From positions 7,483 to 42,858 of the forward strand of contig JAAAUF010000107.1 of the NCBI GenBank assembly GCA_015499985.1: a stretch of 35,376 bases of DNA, read 5' to 3'. Below, one piece after another: positions 23,989 to 34,204 of the stretch (the stretch's first letter is position 1; every line of letters starts with the position of its first letter). A program made the position numbers and the translations under genes. The DNA comes from Haplosporangium gracile. Taxonomy: Eukaryota > Mortierellomycota > Mortierellomycetes > Mortierellales > Mortierellaceae. The notes beneath the pieces are model-generated. The model made no database searches, had not been told where the DNA came from, and saw nothing but the letters and a program-made list of their open reading frames with translations.

Positions 23989-24126
23989 CACCTTGTACAG
24001 TATTATACCAAAAAAAAAAAAAAAATTCACCTGCTTGTATCGTGGAATAATCGCAGTGTTTCTTCATTACTACTGTCGACTATGAAGTCTTAGAGATCTG
24101 ATCAATGGGTCGGGTGTCTAGGTAAT

Positions 24127-26872
24127 CTAGTAGCAGGGAGAACCGACTTGAACGACGAGCCCTTGTCGGTCCACAGTCGCATTCCAATCCCACATCGAGT
24201 CTCCATCCACCTCCCTTTCATTTCCTTCCAAAATCATGGCCTCTCGAACCTCCCTAACGACTTGATCCTTCTCCAGACCGGGCTTCAGAATCGCTGCCAG
24301 GAACCCACCCCCTCCTGCTCCTGCGAGGGAGAAGCCTTCGATATAGGGGGAGAGGTGGGAAAGGAGTTGGGCGATCACGGGAGGGTGGGAGAGTGTTGTT
24401 TCTGAAAGGAATCTCTTGTCAGAGAAGTAACGGGTTAGGACCGATCCTACTGTCGTCAAGTCAGCTATTGTTTTGTGTGATAAGTTTGATAGAAGAGTGA
24501 GTGAGGTGTCACGAGAAAAACAAACACCTGACATTTGTTCGAAAAAAAAAAGAGTAAGGGACAAACCTTGACGAAGAGCATCCTCGCACTGGGTAGCATC
24601 CCGAACAAGCCGATGCATGGTATCAACAATATCCGGTTCCTGACCGGCCCAATTCATAAGCACAGTCTGGAGAAGGTTTTTGGCGAGGCGGGTCTTGCCC
24701 GTGTAAATGAGGAGCAGGCGTGAATTGAAGGTTGTGATGAAGTCTTCTGATACCTCGATCGTGTTTGTCTTTAGCTGTTGTAAGGTAATGTAAAGTTTGG
24801 TGGCAAAACATAAGTCAGTGATTGAGTGATCAGGGTAACAGCGATTGCAAAGTGATGGATCAAGTAGGAGGGATCATGCCTGGTCAAGTTCACAGGTCGT
24901 GACTTTGAAACCAGGCATGATCCCTCCTACTTGATCTTGCCATCCACCGCCTAAAAACACAGACACAGTAAAAAAATATAGGGGAAAAAATATGAGTATC
25001 AAAGTAAAGGAGGGTGCACAGTCCCTTCCATTCACACAATCTAGACAAACTCAAAACAAGCATCTCAGAAAAGAAAGGGTGATTGGTAGACCTACCGGTG
25101 TTCATCATCTGTTCGACATCGAGAGTCTCATAAAAGATATCATCGTTTGTGTAAGGCTTTCCCATTAAGGTCTTCAGAACTGCCAGAATCGCAGCAATCA
25201 AAATACTGCTCGTTCCCATGCCTAACATTAAGTGGAATGAAATTCACATCAAGGTTAGCAATATGCTCGTGTCTCACAAAATGGTGCCGGATGGCGTCAA
25301 CACAAACTTCCCTCAAATAACAAAAGGAGCATGCGAAGCTTAGCTACTTTTTTTCACATACCAGAGCCAACGGGCAAGGAGGACCGAATCTCGAGCTCAA
25401 GACCACCCCCAGAATGTTTCAATGCCTCGGCCATGGTCTTGTGGTCTCCATCATGGCGCATAGCAGTAATTCCGAGGATGCCCGATGCGACAAGACAGGC
25501 TTTGAGCAGTGCACCCGGGACCATTGGGTCTGCATGATCGCGGATTTGTTCGATCGAGTGGAAGTGCTGTGAGGGGATGTTTGGGTCATACGACAGCGAT
25601 AGTATCAGGCTAGTTTTTGTTGTTTGAGATGTTGTTGAGAATTACATGGAATGCCAACGAGCGTTGGAGAAAAAAAAAACGCCAACCCATATCTTGTTCT
25701 TTCCCACACATAGATTTTTGTTGAGTTTCAAATTGGCGGCAAGCTCGAAAGGAAATCGATGGTGAAAGGATGGGGCCGAGACGACGTGAAAAACAAATCA
25801 TCAGGCTCATGAACCAAGGAAAAAGCTCATTTCAATTGCATATTCCCTTGCATATCAATTTCGAAATGTTTTGCCCTGTATCCTGTGTCCTGTGTGTGTG
25901 AAAGTGTGAGAGGACGTGTGTGTTTTTTCCCACCCACGCGGAGTGTGGTTCAACCAACAACAATAACATAACAACCAGAGAGCTATTTGGATGCAGGTTA
26001 CTTACGCTTCAGTTCGACGAGCTTTGACCGTGTACGGCGCCTGTTATGGATATCCGCGGGCAGACAAAAAAATGGAAAACAACAATTGTGAGTACGAAGA
26101 AAGGTGAAGGAAGAAAGGGCGTTGAGTGTGAGTCTGTTGGGCGCGAACAACAGCTGTGTCTCAAATTGTATTTCCCTCAGTGAGCCACATCCCTTCAAGA
26201 CTCTCCTTCTCGCTTGTGCTGTCTTCACTTCCCCCGCAAAGCCCAGACCATTTGGCCTTTAAGGCACGTTGTGAGTCGGAATCGCTTGTTACTTTTTTGT
26301 GTTGTTCTATCGATCGGACCCTTATCCTAACGCGCGCATTCCTCAAACCACTTCCAGCCCTATACAATTACTATCAATACAGCTAGTCGAGTCTGTTATC
26401 ACTTACGCGATTGTTCACTTGTACGGCTACGTTGACAACCTTCCCTCCATGCTCATGTCTACTCATAGAGAAAAAAGAAATCCGAAATTTTTATGTTGGT
26501 CAGGATTTCCGAGATTTTGCTTGTGCATACGCAATACCAAAAGAGGATAGAAGTCCATGGGTGTAGTGGTTGTGTTATCTTTCTCTCAATGTCTGTCTCT
26601 CCGAGGTGGTTGTGTCCCCCTGGAAGGTTCACAGGTTTGTTCAAGCTTTGTTGTTGATAGTGACAAACTTACGTGATGGGAATAGTGTCTGTCCACCCGC
26701 CGGCGAGGTCGATTCTTGCAGGTGCCGACGCATAGACAAAGGTTCCGAGTGGCACCTTGGATCCCATTGGTCTTACTTGAGATGATAATCCTCCTCCTTG
26801 TTGTCCTGTTGTTGTTGTTAAGGTGACAGTTGTACCAGCAGCAGTGTTCCTGTCCCGTTCTATATGCAGCAT
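24127..26872 (-). CDS. GHMP kinase, L-fucokinase type, without the N-terminal domain
   Basis: Eight exons on the minus strand, 26872-26673, 26458-26407, 26040-26006, 25609-25362, 25221-25096, 24950-24880, 24774-24567 and 24464-24127, give 425 residues with all phases consistent. GHMP motifs are in order: APARIDLAGGWTDT (50-63), HEHGGKVVNVAV, PVGSGMGTSSIL (175-186, ATP-binding loop), GGGWQDQVGGIMPGFK (221-236), LLLIYTGKTRLAKNLLQ and SLAGAGGGGFLAAIL. GGWTDT, GGWQDQVGG and YTGKTRLA are typical of the C-terminal kinase half of L-fucokinase, which makes fucose-1-phosphate for GDP-fucose salvage. The N-terminal pyrophosphorylase-like half of animal and plant enzymes is missing, and nothing upstream resembles it, so the substrate could be another sugar. 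Six introns are GT-AG. The one between exons 6 and 7 must use GC-AG (CAG before GCATGA) to keep both conserved blocks in frame; read through, it hits an in-frame TGA. The start at 26872 is the ATG nearest the domain. Confidence 0.84.
24858..24936. repeat. Perfect 27-bp inverted repeat with 25-base loop
   Basis: The arm at 24858-24884 is the exact reverse complement of the arm at 24910-24936; the loop is 24885-24909. The right arm is coding sequence for the conserved DQVGGIMPG of the kinase. The left arm covers the last five bases of that exon and the first 22 of the following intron, including the unusual GC splice donor. In the pre-mRNA the arms could form a hairpin enclosing the splice site. 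This may be a recent inverted duplication, a structured splice site, or a sequencing or assembly artefact. Confidence 0.95.
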
Positions 26873-28727
26873 TTTTTTTGTGCTTGTACGAATGAATGAG
26901 TAATGTGATGGAGGAAAGTGAGATCGAGAAGAGATGTTGAAAGAAAGTGTGATGAGGAGAGAAAATGAAAGGCGAGGGGGAGGAAAGGAAAAATTGATAG
27001 GTGCAGTTCGATTTTTCATGTGCGTCTTTTTATTTTGGTTTTTCGTCTTTCTTACGTTCTTTTTCTTCAGGAATCCCACCCCAGTCACCACCGATCGAAG
27101 ATAACAGAACATCTTCACCCTTGTTCCTTCGTTGCATCGTAAGGGTACACAACTGATTCGGCGATGTTGACGAAGAAACTGAAAAAATCATGGCAAAGGA
27201 GTAGGGGGGTACTTTGAGATTATGATTGCTGGCTGGCCTTGGCCCTGGTTAACACAGCCTTCGAAACAGTTAGCTTCCCTAATCTTGGCAAGAGGCTTTC
27301 TGTTTGAACAGACAGTGCCCTTTTTGCTCCATTGCTAGGTACGGGGTCTCAGCGACTATGTCAGGGTCAGGCTCCATTGCCCCTGCCGCTGACCTAGATA
27401 GTAGTGGTGGGAGAGAGAGAGTTCAACGGTCTCCTATCCATTGAAGTGAGAGTGATGCAATGAGACATGAAAAAAGGAGCAGGCTGAGCAAGTGATAGAA
27501 TAAAAAAAGGGGGAGAAGACGGCGCCAAGGCGAATAGGCAGTTTGTGAGTTTGTAATAAAGTGCAAGGAGGTGGATCGACCACACGAGGCATAAGGGTAT
27601 GTGAAAGGGCCTCTTCTAGACTCTTTGAGCGCTTCTTGGTGGGAAAGGGATAAGCTGTTGGAATTATTACGTGACAAAGGAATTTGATTGGGTACAGCAG
27701 TGGCGACATTTGGGCAAATTTTCATTCCCTTTTTTGTGTACGTGGAAAGGACTTTACCCATAAGACATCGAAGGGTTCCTGAATGTATTGATCCCTCCTT
27801 TTCTCTTTTTCTCTTCCTTATTCCCCAATTGTCTGCATTGGCAAGCAAGGATCCTTCCTTTTTTTTAGTAGTTTGTTGTAGTGGTTGCTTAGTCTCAACC
27901 ATCAACACTCTCTCTTCCTTTCACACACACATATATACCTGTTCCCATCCTCCTCCTCTTTGACATTCCAGATCCAAGAGAGAGCGAGTGACCTGCCTTC
28001 ATTCACTTACATATACACAACCAGCACTTTTTTTTTTATTCCAACACTCCATCGTTCCCCCTCTTTGACTAGCCCTAACTGACAGGCACCTAGTTGAAAC
28101 CCTTTTTTTTAGAACCTTTTCTACTCAACCTTTTTTTATCCCTTTTTATTAACAATGGCATACTTCTACTTGACCTCGGGTGGCCACGTCGGCCGCGAAG
28201 TGGATTGAGTCTACGCGGGATATCAGCTTTCACACACACACCATACGAACCTGAATACCATCACCCCCGCATAAACAACTGAATAATCCTCTTCTTCTCC
28301 CTCCTTCCCACATACCTCCTCCTCCTTCACCACAACAACAACCAGCAAAGCACCCTAAAAATCACAAAAAAAAAACACTTTTTTCAACAACAACAACCAA
28401 CAACAACATCCAACAATAACAACCGTTATCCAACTCTCCAACTCGAATCCAACGCGCAACCCTCTACCCGATCACATACAACAATCAACAACTAACAACC
28501 CAGCCAACCTATTTCCTGCCTTCTATTTCTACCTTATCCTGCCCTTTTGTCACACTCCTCCTCTACCCGGAACCTTAACCATTCTTTCCCTTTTTCGCTC
28601 TTTATCTCTATTTGACCGACTGCTCCCACCCACCCCCTTTTGGTCACGTTTTTTTTTCGATTGTCATTCACCTTTTTTTGACGGTTTTAATATACCTATC
28701 ATTATCGACACTATTACATATCCAACT
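26873..28727. other. Divergent promoter and long leader between the kinase and GATA genes
   Basis: About 1.86 kb separates the two divergent start codons. The left part is AG/CT-rich without a convincing gene; the open frames are Ser/Leu/Phe-rich shadows. The right part (about 27,900-28,727) is strongly pyrimidine- and CAA-rich and unusually free of ATG, typical of an unstructured fungal 5' leader. It includes one short upstream ORF. A CTGACAG at 28079-28085 could be a 3' splice site of a leader intron. Confidence 0.55.
28155..28208 (+). CDS. Upstream ORF in the presumed GATA-factor leader (17 codons)
   Basis: ATG in a good context (ACAATGG) opens a 17-codon frame, MAYFYLTSGGHVGREVD, ending in TGA about 520 bases before the main start. 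If the leader begins upstream of it, initiating ribosomes would meet this frame first, which could reduce or condition translation of the GATA factor. Whether the transcript covers this point is unknown. The peptide is not one I recognise, and it may be a chance ORF. Confidence 0.3.
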   Translation: MAYFYLTSGGHVGREVD

Positions 28728-30662
28728 ATGTTCGCGTCTTCTACCCCAACCACCTCGGGTCCCAACCCCTGGTTCCAAGACGAAGATCTTCTCCTCTCGC
28801 CCCAGGACGTCCTTGACTACACTTCTTTCTCCGACGACTCTCACTCGCCCATCCTCTCCATGGACTCCTTCTCCTCTGCCAACCACAGCCCCGACGTCAG
28901 CGCCTACTACTTTCAGGAGTTTGCACCCCTCGACATGCCTACCTTCCACTCCAGCCCCATGCCTACTACTGAGCCCATCAACTATTCGATCAACGACGAG
29001 ACGCACCGTCAGGCTGCCCTCTTGCACGCCTACTTGGCCTCTCAGAGCCAGGCCACCCAGGCTCAGGAGCCAATGCAAGCTCAGTGGACCGTCTCCTCGT
29101 TTACTGCCCAGGAGGTGATCCATCACGCCCAGATGATGGAACAAAAGAAGCAATTGGAGCAGCAGCACCGTATGCAGCAGGAGCGTCTGGAACAGGAGCA
29201 AAAGGAGCAGCGAGAGCTCGAGGAGAGACGTCAGGCTCAATTGATCCACCAGACCGATGCCCAGAACCTGGCTCGCTACCTCGCTCAAGCTCAGAAGGAG
29301 ATCAAGCAAGAGTCTTCGCCTTCACCCATGACCGAGACTGCCATGGAGCACGACGCTGTCTCAGCCCCTCACTCGCCTTCGCCCTCCTCCTCGGATGACA
29401 AGAGCCCCATGGGATCGCCCACTCTTGCCGAGCGATCGCTCAGCCCCGAGGCAGCCAAGACCACCGCCCCCAATTCGTCGTGTACTAAGCGCAACCGCGA
29501 GCTCATCTGCTTTAACTGTAAGGTCACCCAGACTCCCCTTTGGCGCAGGACCCCTGATCGCAAGCACTCTCTCTGCAATGCCTGCGGCCTCTACTACAAG
29601 CAGTATGGTGCCCACCGTCCCTTGCACATTCGTCACAAGTTACCCACTGTCTTGGCCGATGTCCGTGCTGGCGCCCTGCCCTATGCCCGCCCCGCCAACG
29701 TGGCCAGCCGTGCTTCGTCCCCTGGAGCCTTGGAGATTCCCTTTGTGTTTCCCCCTACCTCGGTCGCTGCCGATTCGTCAGCCTCGTCGTCCGATAGCGA
29801 TTCAGATTCAAGCTCCGGCCCCCACCCTCACAACTTGGCATCCTTGCCCGATCTGGCCAAGATGTATACCGACGCGTTGATCCGACCCCCAGTCCAAAAG
29901 ACAACACCTCCTTTGATGACGGCCAAGCAAGGAATCGAGTGCGCCAACTGCTCCCAGACCCAGACCCCTCTCTGGCGCAAGAATGATGCCGGCGAGCCCA
30001 TCTGCAACGCTTGCGGACTATATGCCAAGCTCCACCACCGCGACCGCCCCGTGACGATGCGCAAGACCAAGATTACGCGCCGTCGTCGTGATTGGGGAGG
30101 CAACTTGGCCCACCAGGCCCAGGCTCAGGCTCAAGCCTTGGCTTTGGCCCATGCTCAGGCCCAGGCTCAGGCACTCGAGCCCATCAAGAACGGATCTGCT
30201 GAGATGCAGTCTCAGCAGCCCACCGCTGTTGCGGCGATCGTTGATGAAATGAACCTCAAGGCCCATGAGCTCCTCGCCAGTGCGGCCTCTGCTCCCATGC
30301 ACTCGAGCGATGAGAGCGAACAGGATGAGGATGAGGAGGAAGAATACGAGCAAGAAGTACAACAGCCCCAGCCAGAGCCACAGCAGGAGGAGACGATCGT
30401 CGTTACTCCGGTCCCCATTACTGCATCAGCACCAGTAGTAGCAGCTCTCGCAGCATCTGCACCAACACCAGCTGCACCCCAGACTTTGGCAAACAATAGC
30501 ATTTTGGACGAGAGCAAGTTTTCAGATATGGTGGGACAAATGAACGCCCATCAGATGAACCGGTTTTTGTCGATCCTTGAAACCCGGTGTGGAGTTTTGC
30601 GTGAGCGTCTGTTGGCCAGCACCGAGGCCACCGCTCAATCCAGCCTGGACCACTTGTTCTAA
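28728..30662 (+). CDS. GATA-type transcription factor with two zinc fingers
   Basis: A single uninterrupted exon encodes 644 residues. Finger 1 (Cys261, 264, 283, 286) is C-X2-C-X18-C-X2-C with TPLWRRTPDRKHSLCNACGL. Finger 2 (Cys405, 408, 426, 429) is C-X2-C-X17-C-X2-C with TPLWRKNDAGEPICNACGL and a basic tail, TMRKTKITRRRRDW, expected to contact DNA. The N-terminal region is acidic and Ser/Pro-rich, followed by a Gln/Glu-rich coiled coil (about 135-195). After finger 2 come a Gln-Ala repeat tract (about 459-480) and an acidic run near 525-545. A helical C-terminus, DMVGQMNAHQMNRFLSILE, may mediate dimerisation. It is a nuclear DNA-binding regulator of GATA-containing promoters. Two fingers recall the iron regulators SreA/Urbs1, but the Cys-rich segment between fingers that marks them is absent. 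AreA has one finger of the X17 class. The regulon therefore cannot be assigned. Confidence 0.93.
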   Translation: MFASSTPTTSGPNPWFQDEDLLLSPQDVLDYTSFSDDSHSPILSMDSFSSANHSPDVSAYYFQEFAPLDMPTFHSSPMPTTEPINYSINDETHRQAALLHAYLASQSQATQAQEPMQAQWTVSSFTAQEVIHHAQMMEQKKQLEQQHRMQQERLEQEQKEQRELEERRQAQLIHQTDAQNLARYLAQAQKEIKQESSPSPMTETAMEHDAVSAPHSPSPSSSDDKSPMGSPTLAERSLSPEAAKTTAPNSSCTKRNRELICFNCKVTQTPLWRRTPDRKHSLCNACGLYYKQYGAHRPLHIRHKLPTVLADVRAGALPYARPANVASRASSPGALEIPFVFPPTSVAADSSASSSDSDSDSSSGPHPHNLASLPDLAKMYTDALIRPPVQKTTPPLMTAKQGIECANCSQTQTPLWRKNDAGEPICNACGLYAKLHHRDRPVTMRKTKITRRRRDWGGNLAHQAQAQAQALALAHAQAQAQALEPIKNGSAEMQSQQPTAVAAIVDEMNLKAHELLASAASAPMHSSDESEQDEDEEEEYEQEVQQPQPEPQQEETIVVTPVPITASAPVVAALAASAPTPAAPQTLANNSILDESKFSDMVGQMNAHQMNRFLSILETRCGVLRERLLASTEATAQSSLDHLF

Positions 30663-30815
30663 AGTTCCTTTTTGCATTACTCTCACTCTCTGTTTCATTC
30701 TATTTGTCCTTTTGCTGTTTGTTTTTTGTTTCTACTTCTGTAATCGTTCCCTTTTCCCTCGTATTTCCTAATCTTCTCCTCCTTTGCATGTAATAGTACT
30801 TTTTTTTTGTTATGG

Positions 30816-30821
30816 AATAAA
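30816..30821 (+). terminator. AATAAA polyadenylation signal of the GATA gene
   Basis: A canonical AATAAA lies 154 bases after the stop codon (30662), in a T-rich 3' UTR. The assignment rests on position and motif only. Confidence 0.5.
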
Positions 30822-31109
30822 CCCCCTTGTGTGTTTTTTGATCGATACTATTTATCCATGCTTGACACAAGGCCGATGCGGAATTCCTAATTTAGTGTTA
30901 ATACATTTTTTCTTCTCTTGCCAATAAAACTGGCAAGCAAACAACACGATTCCATTTAGTTTATCGTTTTCTGTTCATTTCATTTTTGTTTATTCAGAAA
31001 GACGTTTCATTGTGCATCAAGAAGTTGAATACTGTGAGATGTTTTGATCCAGACGATTCCTGGTTTACTTGCATTTTTTCAAATCCAATTTCGCGTTTTT
31101 TACATCGGT

Positions 31110-31781
31110 TTATTCTTTGACAGCAAGAGGGATGAGATGAGGAATCGAGTTGTCCTGCCACCCTTTAAAATGCGCGATTGAAAAATCTTCGTCGATCACA
31201 GACTCCAGCTCTTCTACTTCTGTAATTACATGCATAATGCTATTTCTACTTTTCTGGGTACTCAGTGACAGGATGTTACTGGATACTGATCCCCGATGGT
31301 TAGATGTAGGCCATTCTTCTTCTATGTTATGACAAAATGGAGAAGAAACGACATCGATGATTGTTTGCAATTACTGCGTCCGCACATTTTCTTTCGCCTT
31401 CTTTTCTGGAAGGGATTTTTATTCATTGTAACTTTTGTACGTAAACTTAGACCACCCAAACTCAAGTTACCTCGGGGGTTTGCGTGGGTGGCAAAAAGAG
31501 AGTTGTACAGCAATTTCAAGGAGTGTCGAAGCTTTAGGCGCCTTTTCTTTATGCAATCTAACGTACAACGGGAGGATAGATGTTCGACAAGACTGACCCT
31601 CTATTCCTTTAAGTGAAGCTTTTTTTTTTCTGGAAATCTGATTGAGTAATTCCGTTAACGCAATGCCGAATGGAAGAGGGGGCTGTTTTTTGTGTATTTC
31701 ACTCTGGCATGAGGGAATATTCTCTAGGGTTTTGAGCGTGGTGCTTGTCAGTTCTTGTTTTTCTTTTCTGGAGGACGCCAA
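31110..31781 (-). pseudogene. Possible coding remnant, unidentified
   Basis: Two coding-like minus-strand stretches lie here. One (31,781 to about 31,480) includes PFGIALTELLNQI and reaches a good donor (AG before GTAACT). The other (from about 31,370, or from an acceptor near 31,227, to the stop at 31,110) ends EDFSIAHFKGWQDNSIPHLI and looks like a terminal exon. I could not join them in a single frame: the donor phase and the acceptor phases disagree. The upper stretch has no ATG start, only TTG after a stop. It may be a broken gene, part of a gene I cannot assemble, or chance. I recognise no family. Confidence 0.25.
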
Positions 31782-33037
31782 TCACTGATACCCTCATCCA
31801 AAGCGCTCTCTTCTCTTCTATTCAAGAAAAAAAAAATACACACGCGACTCTGGTCAAGGGATCTATTTGCCTTTTATGCCGTACCTTTTTTTTTGGTAGC
31901 TATTACGACAGAGTGAACATCTTGATCATGAAATGGAGAGCGCCAGCCCTTTCGTTTTTGATTTGTTCGCACGGGTCAGGTGGTCAGGTATTGTGGCCAC
32001 CTTTTTTTCTGCAAACAGCGGATGCACCGGGCGATTGGATGGAGAGAAACCATTATGATAACATCAACTAGGCCATGAGATTCATAGTATACCTTTCTAT
32101 CAAGTGGGTTGCAAAGAGCAGTTTGTAATTGAGTATGATGCGAGCAATCGGTGATGAACAATACTCAATAGTTTTTTTTTTTTTCAAAAATAATACTACA
32201 CAGGGATGTCTTGTAGACATGACTGTGCACTTTTCGTATTTTATAGAGAAAATAAGGGACGAGGACGGCAGTGTCGTGTCATCATTGTCAAGCTGCGCCA
32301 TCACCGATTGCTTCCTCTCGCGTGTTTCGCCTCTTACGGTAATAAATCGCATGGAGAGTCATGGCCGCTCAGAAAAAGGTTCATCACCGACTTGTTCGAG
32401 TGTTTATGATGACAAAAGAAAAAAAGACCATAGGTTGATGATAATAACTGAATTTATGCGCGATTCCTTGTGATGTAAACTCCTAAGGGTTCTTAGATCA
32501 AAACGGCAGAAAATAACGAAAATGGCAGTGTATAAGAACACCTCGTTCTTCTATTGATGCATTGAATTCCTACACGTTTCCTTTTCTTACTAGTAACAAA
32601 CAGAAATGGATAAACCCGCGACGTGCTACTGCTACTTTTTTTTTTTTTTTTTAGCCAGAATTTTGTTTACAAACACGACGATATGATAGTCGTTTTGAGA
32701 CGCGTTTCTTTGGTTATATTATTTTTCTGGAGAGGATACTCGTTTGGATGGTTGTGTTTAGTCTGGCAAACTTGCATTTTTTTTGACCTCGTACGGCTGA
32801 CTGAGCGTTTTCCTCAAATTGTTCAATGAGTGGCGATGAATGAAGTGAAAATAAATAGAAGGGTCCTCTCCCGCCTTTCCTCTTGTCTTTTGGCGTCGGT
32901 TTCGAAACGAAATATACGAAGGATAAACAGGAGGGACAGAGAACATTGAACTCGGTATATAAACATCATGGACAGCGATCTGGATAAGGCTTGAACTGCT
33001 CGTCTTTAATCTTTACTTGTTCATGTATTTCAGATCA

Positions 33038-33060
33038 AACTACCTAAAGGATAGGTAGTT
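33038..33060. repeat. Short inverted repeat (8-bp arms, 7-base loop)
   Basis: AACTACCT and AGGTAGTT flank AAAGGAT. It lies about 57 bases beyond the stop of the minus-strand coding remnant. It might form a small RNA hairpin in a 3' UTR, but the arms are short enough to arise by chance. Confidence 0.6.
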
Positions 33061-33116
33061 CAGCCCTTGGTCATGGGCGCTCTTGTATTTTAGTGAGAAG
33101 GATGTTTTTGTTTTTT

Positions 33117-34204
33117 TTAAGACGCGCAAATGCCGGTTTTAGAGCTTGTTTGAGCTTCTACCTTTATTTTGGGTAAATGGTACTGCATGAATGTCATTCT
33201 CAAAAAGGCTTTTTGAAAGGCGATCTTTTCCTTCTTGGCTCGGATCTCGTCAGAGTACCCCTGTCCCAGCAGCTCCAACTCCCGATCAAAATCTTGCAGC
33301 TCAGTGTCATCCTCGGCCGATATTGTCTTCATTCAGATATCTGTGCAACGATGAGTTAACTATGTTCGCGATTACTGAACCTACTTTACTGACTTTTTAA
33401 CAAATATCAAATTTCAATTTGGGACCCCCAAATCCTTCAGCCTTATGCGCAATGTAAATGAACATATGCGACGATCCAGAGGCTCTATATGTTCGTAGAC
33501 ATTTAATATTTTTATGACAGCAAGGTGTAGGATATGAGCACTAATAGACCTCATGCCTTTTTTCTCCATCTCAGGCAGCTGTTACGACACCCTTCAACTT
33601 GTTGTTTTTCTCATTCCACAAGTCATTCGTTAAACTATTAGAAATGAGCAGGATAGGCAAGTAATTAAATAGTCGCTTTCTCACTTTGTCTTCATGCCAA
33701 GATTGAAGGATATCTGATCGTGATTCAAGTTACTTCAACGCGGCTCGGTTCGCAAAAACAACCTGATCGATCTGGTTGATCAAACAGACCAGGCTATTTC
33801 CAATGGACTGAAAGGACAGCTACAACATACTGAAGGAGGATATTGTGATGCCTAACATGTCTCGCAATGACACTTCTATGCTGCTGTTCTGCAAACGAAT
33901 ACCGTGAAATGCGCATCATCTACCGCGCTCTTTTTTTTCTTTCTTTCTTAGTACACCACTTATTTTGTTCCCGACGCAAGGATACGCATACGCCGTCTAC
34001 AAAATCGTCATTTCGTTATTCTTACTTTTTAAAGGGATATCCTAGCTCGATCATGTTTTGTCGCGGCTTCGAAAAAAATGAAAGGTTGTTCAAGATGCCA
34101 TTGGGAATCCGAAGTATGTCTTTGACAACAAATGCGCGCCTTACAGGAATAGGCGATATTGATTTGTCTTGCTTGAGATATGCCTCGATCTCGCCTGCAA
34201 TCAA
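33117..34204 (-). pseudogene. Decayed multi-exon gene, unidentified family
   Basis: Several exon-like blocks occur in order on the minus strand. Block 1 (34204-34026) encodes EIEAYLKQDKSISPIPVRRA and VVKDILRIPNGILNNLSFF and ends at a GTAAGA donor. Block 2 (33888-33734) encodes IEVSLRDMLGITISS and then NSLVCLINQIDQVVFANRAA, but a TAG interrupts its frame. A GTAACT...TAATAG intron of 99 bases follows, typical for this window, into LTNDLWNEKNNKLKGVVTAA and a TGA. The last block (33332-33117) encodes EDDTELQDFDRELELLGQGY and YSDEIRAKKEKIAFQKAF and ends in TAA. Real-looking splice sites with in-frame stops between good blocks suggest a pseudogene. The first block also lacks a clear start and its phase into block 2 does not fit. 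I recognise no domain. A functional gene with splicing I misjudged remains possible. Confidence 0.4.

Larger units (their letters stand above)
30663..33116. other. Gene-poor region after the GATA gene
   Basis: It contains the GATA gene 3' UTR and then AT-rich sequence with many poly-T runs. No intact gene is supported. The only coding-like stretches are on the minus strand at 31,110-31,781 and are listed separately. A TATATAAA at 32,956 precedes an ATG that opens a frame of only eight codons. Confidence 0.5.

Noticed and set aside
24775..24897. A normal GT-AG intron in the kinase from the GTGAAC donor near 24,893
   Set aside because: It ends in phase 1 while the acceptor at 24,775 needs phase 0; the next AG acceptor in the right phase creates a stop codon at the join. 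The GC donor at 24,879 is the only option that keeps both conserved blocks.
26873..28727. GATA sites suggesting autoregulation of the GATA factor
   Set aside because: About four GATAA-type sites are seen, close to the three expected by chance in 1.8 kb.
28728..30662. Assignment of the GATA factor as AreA or as the siderophore regulator SreA
   Set aside because: AreA has a single finger, and SreA-type proteins have a Cys-rich segment between fingers that is absent here.
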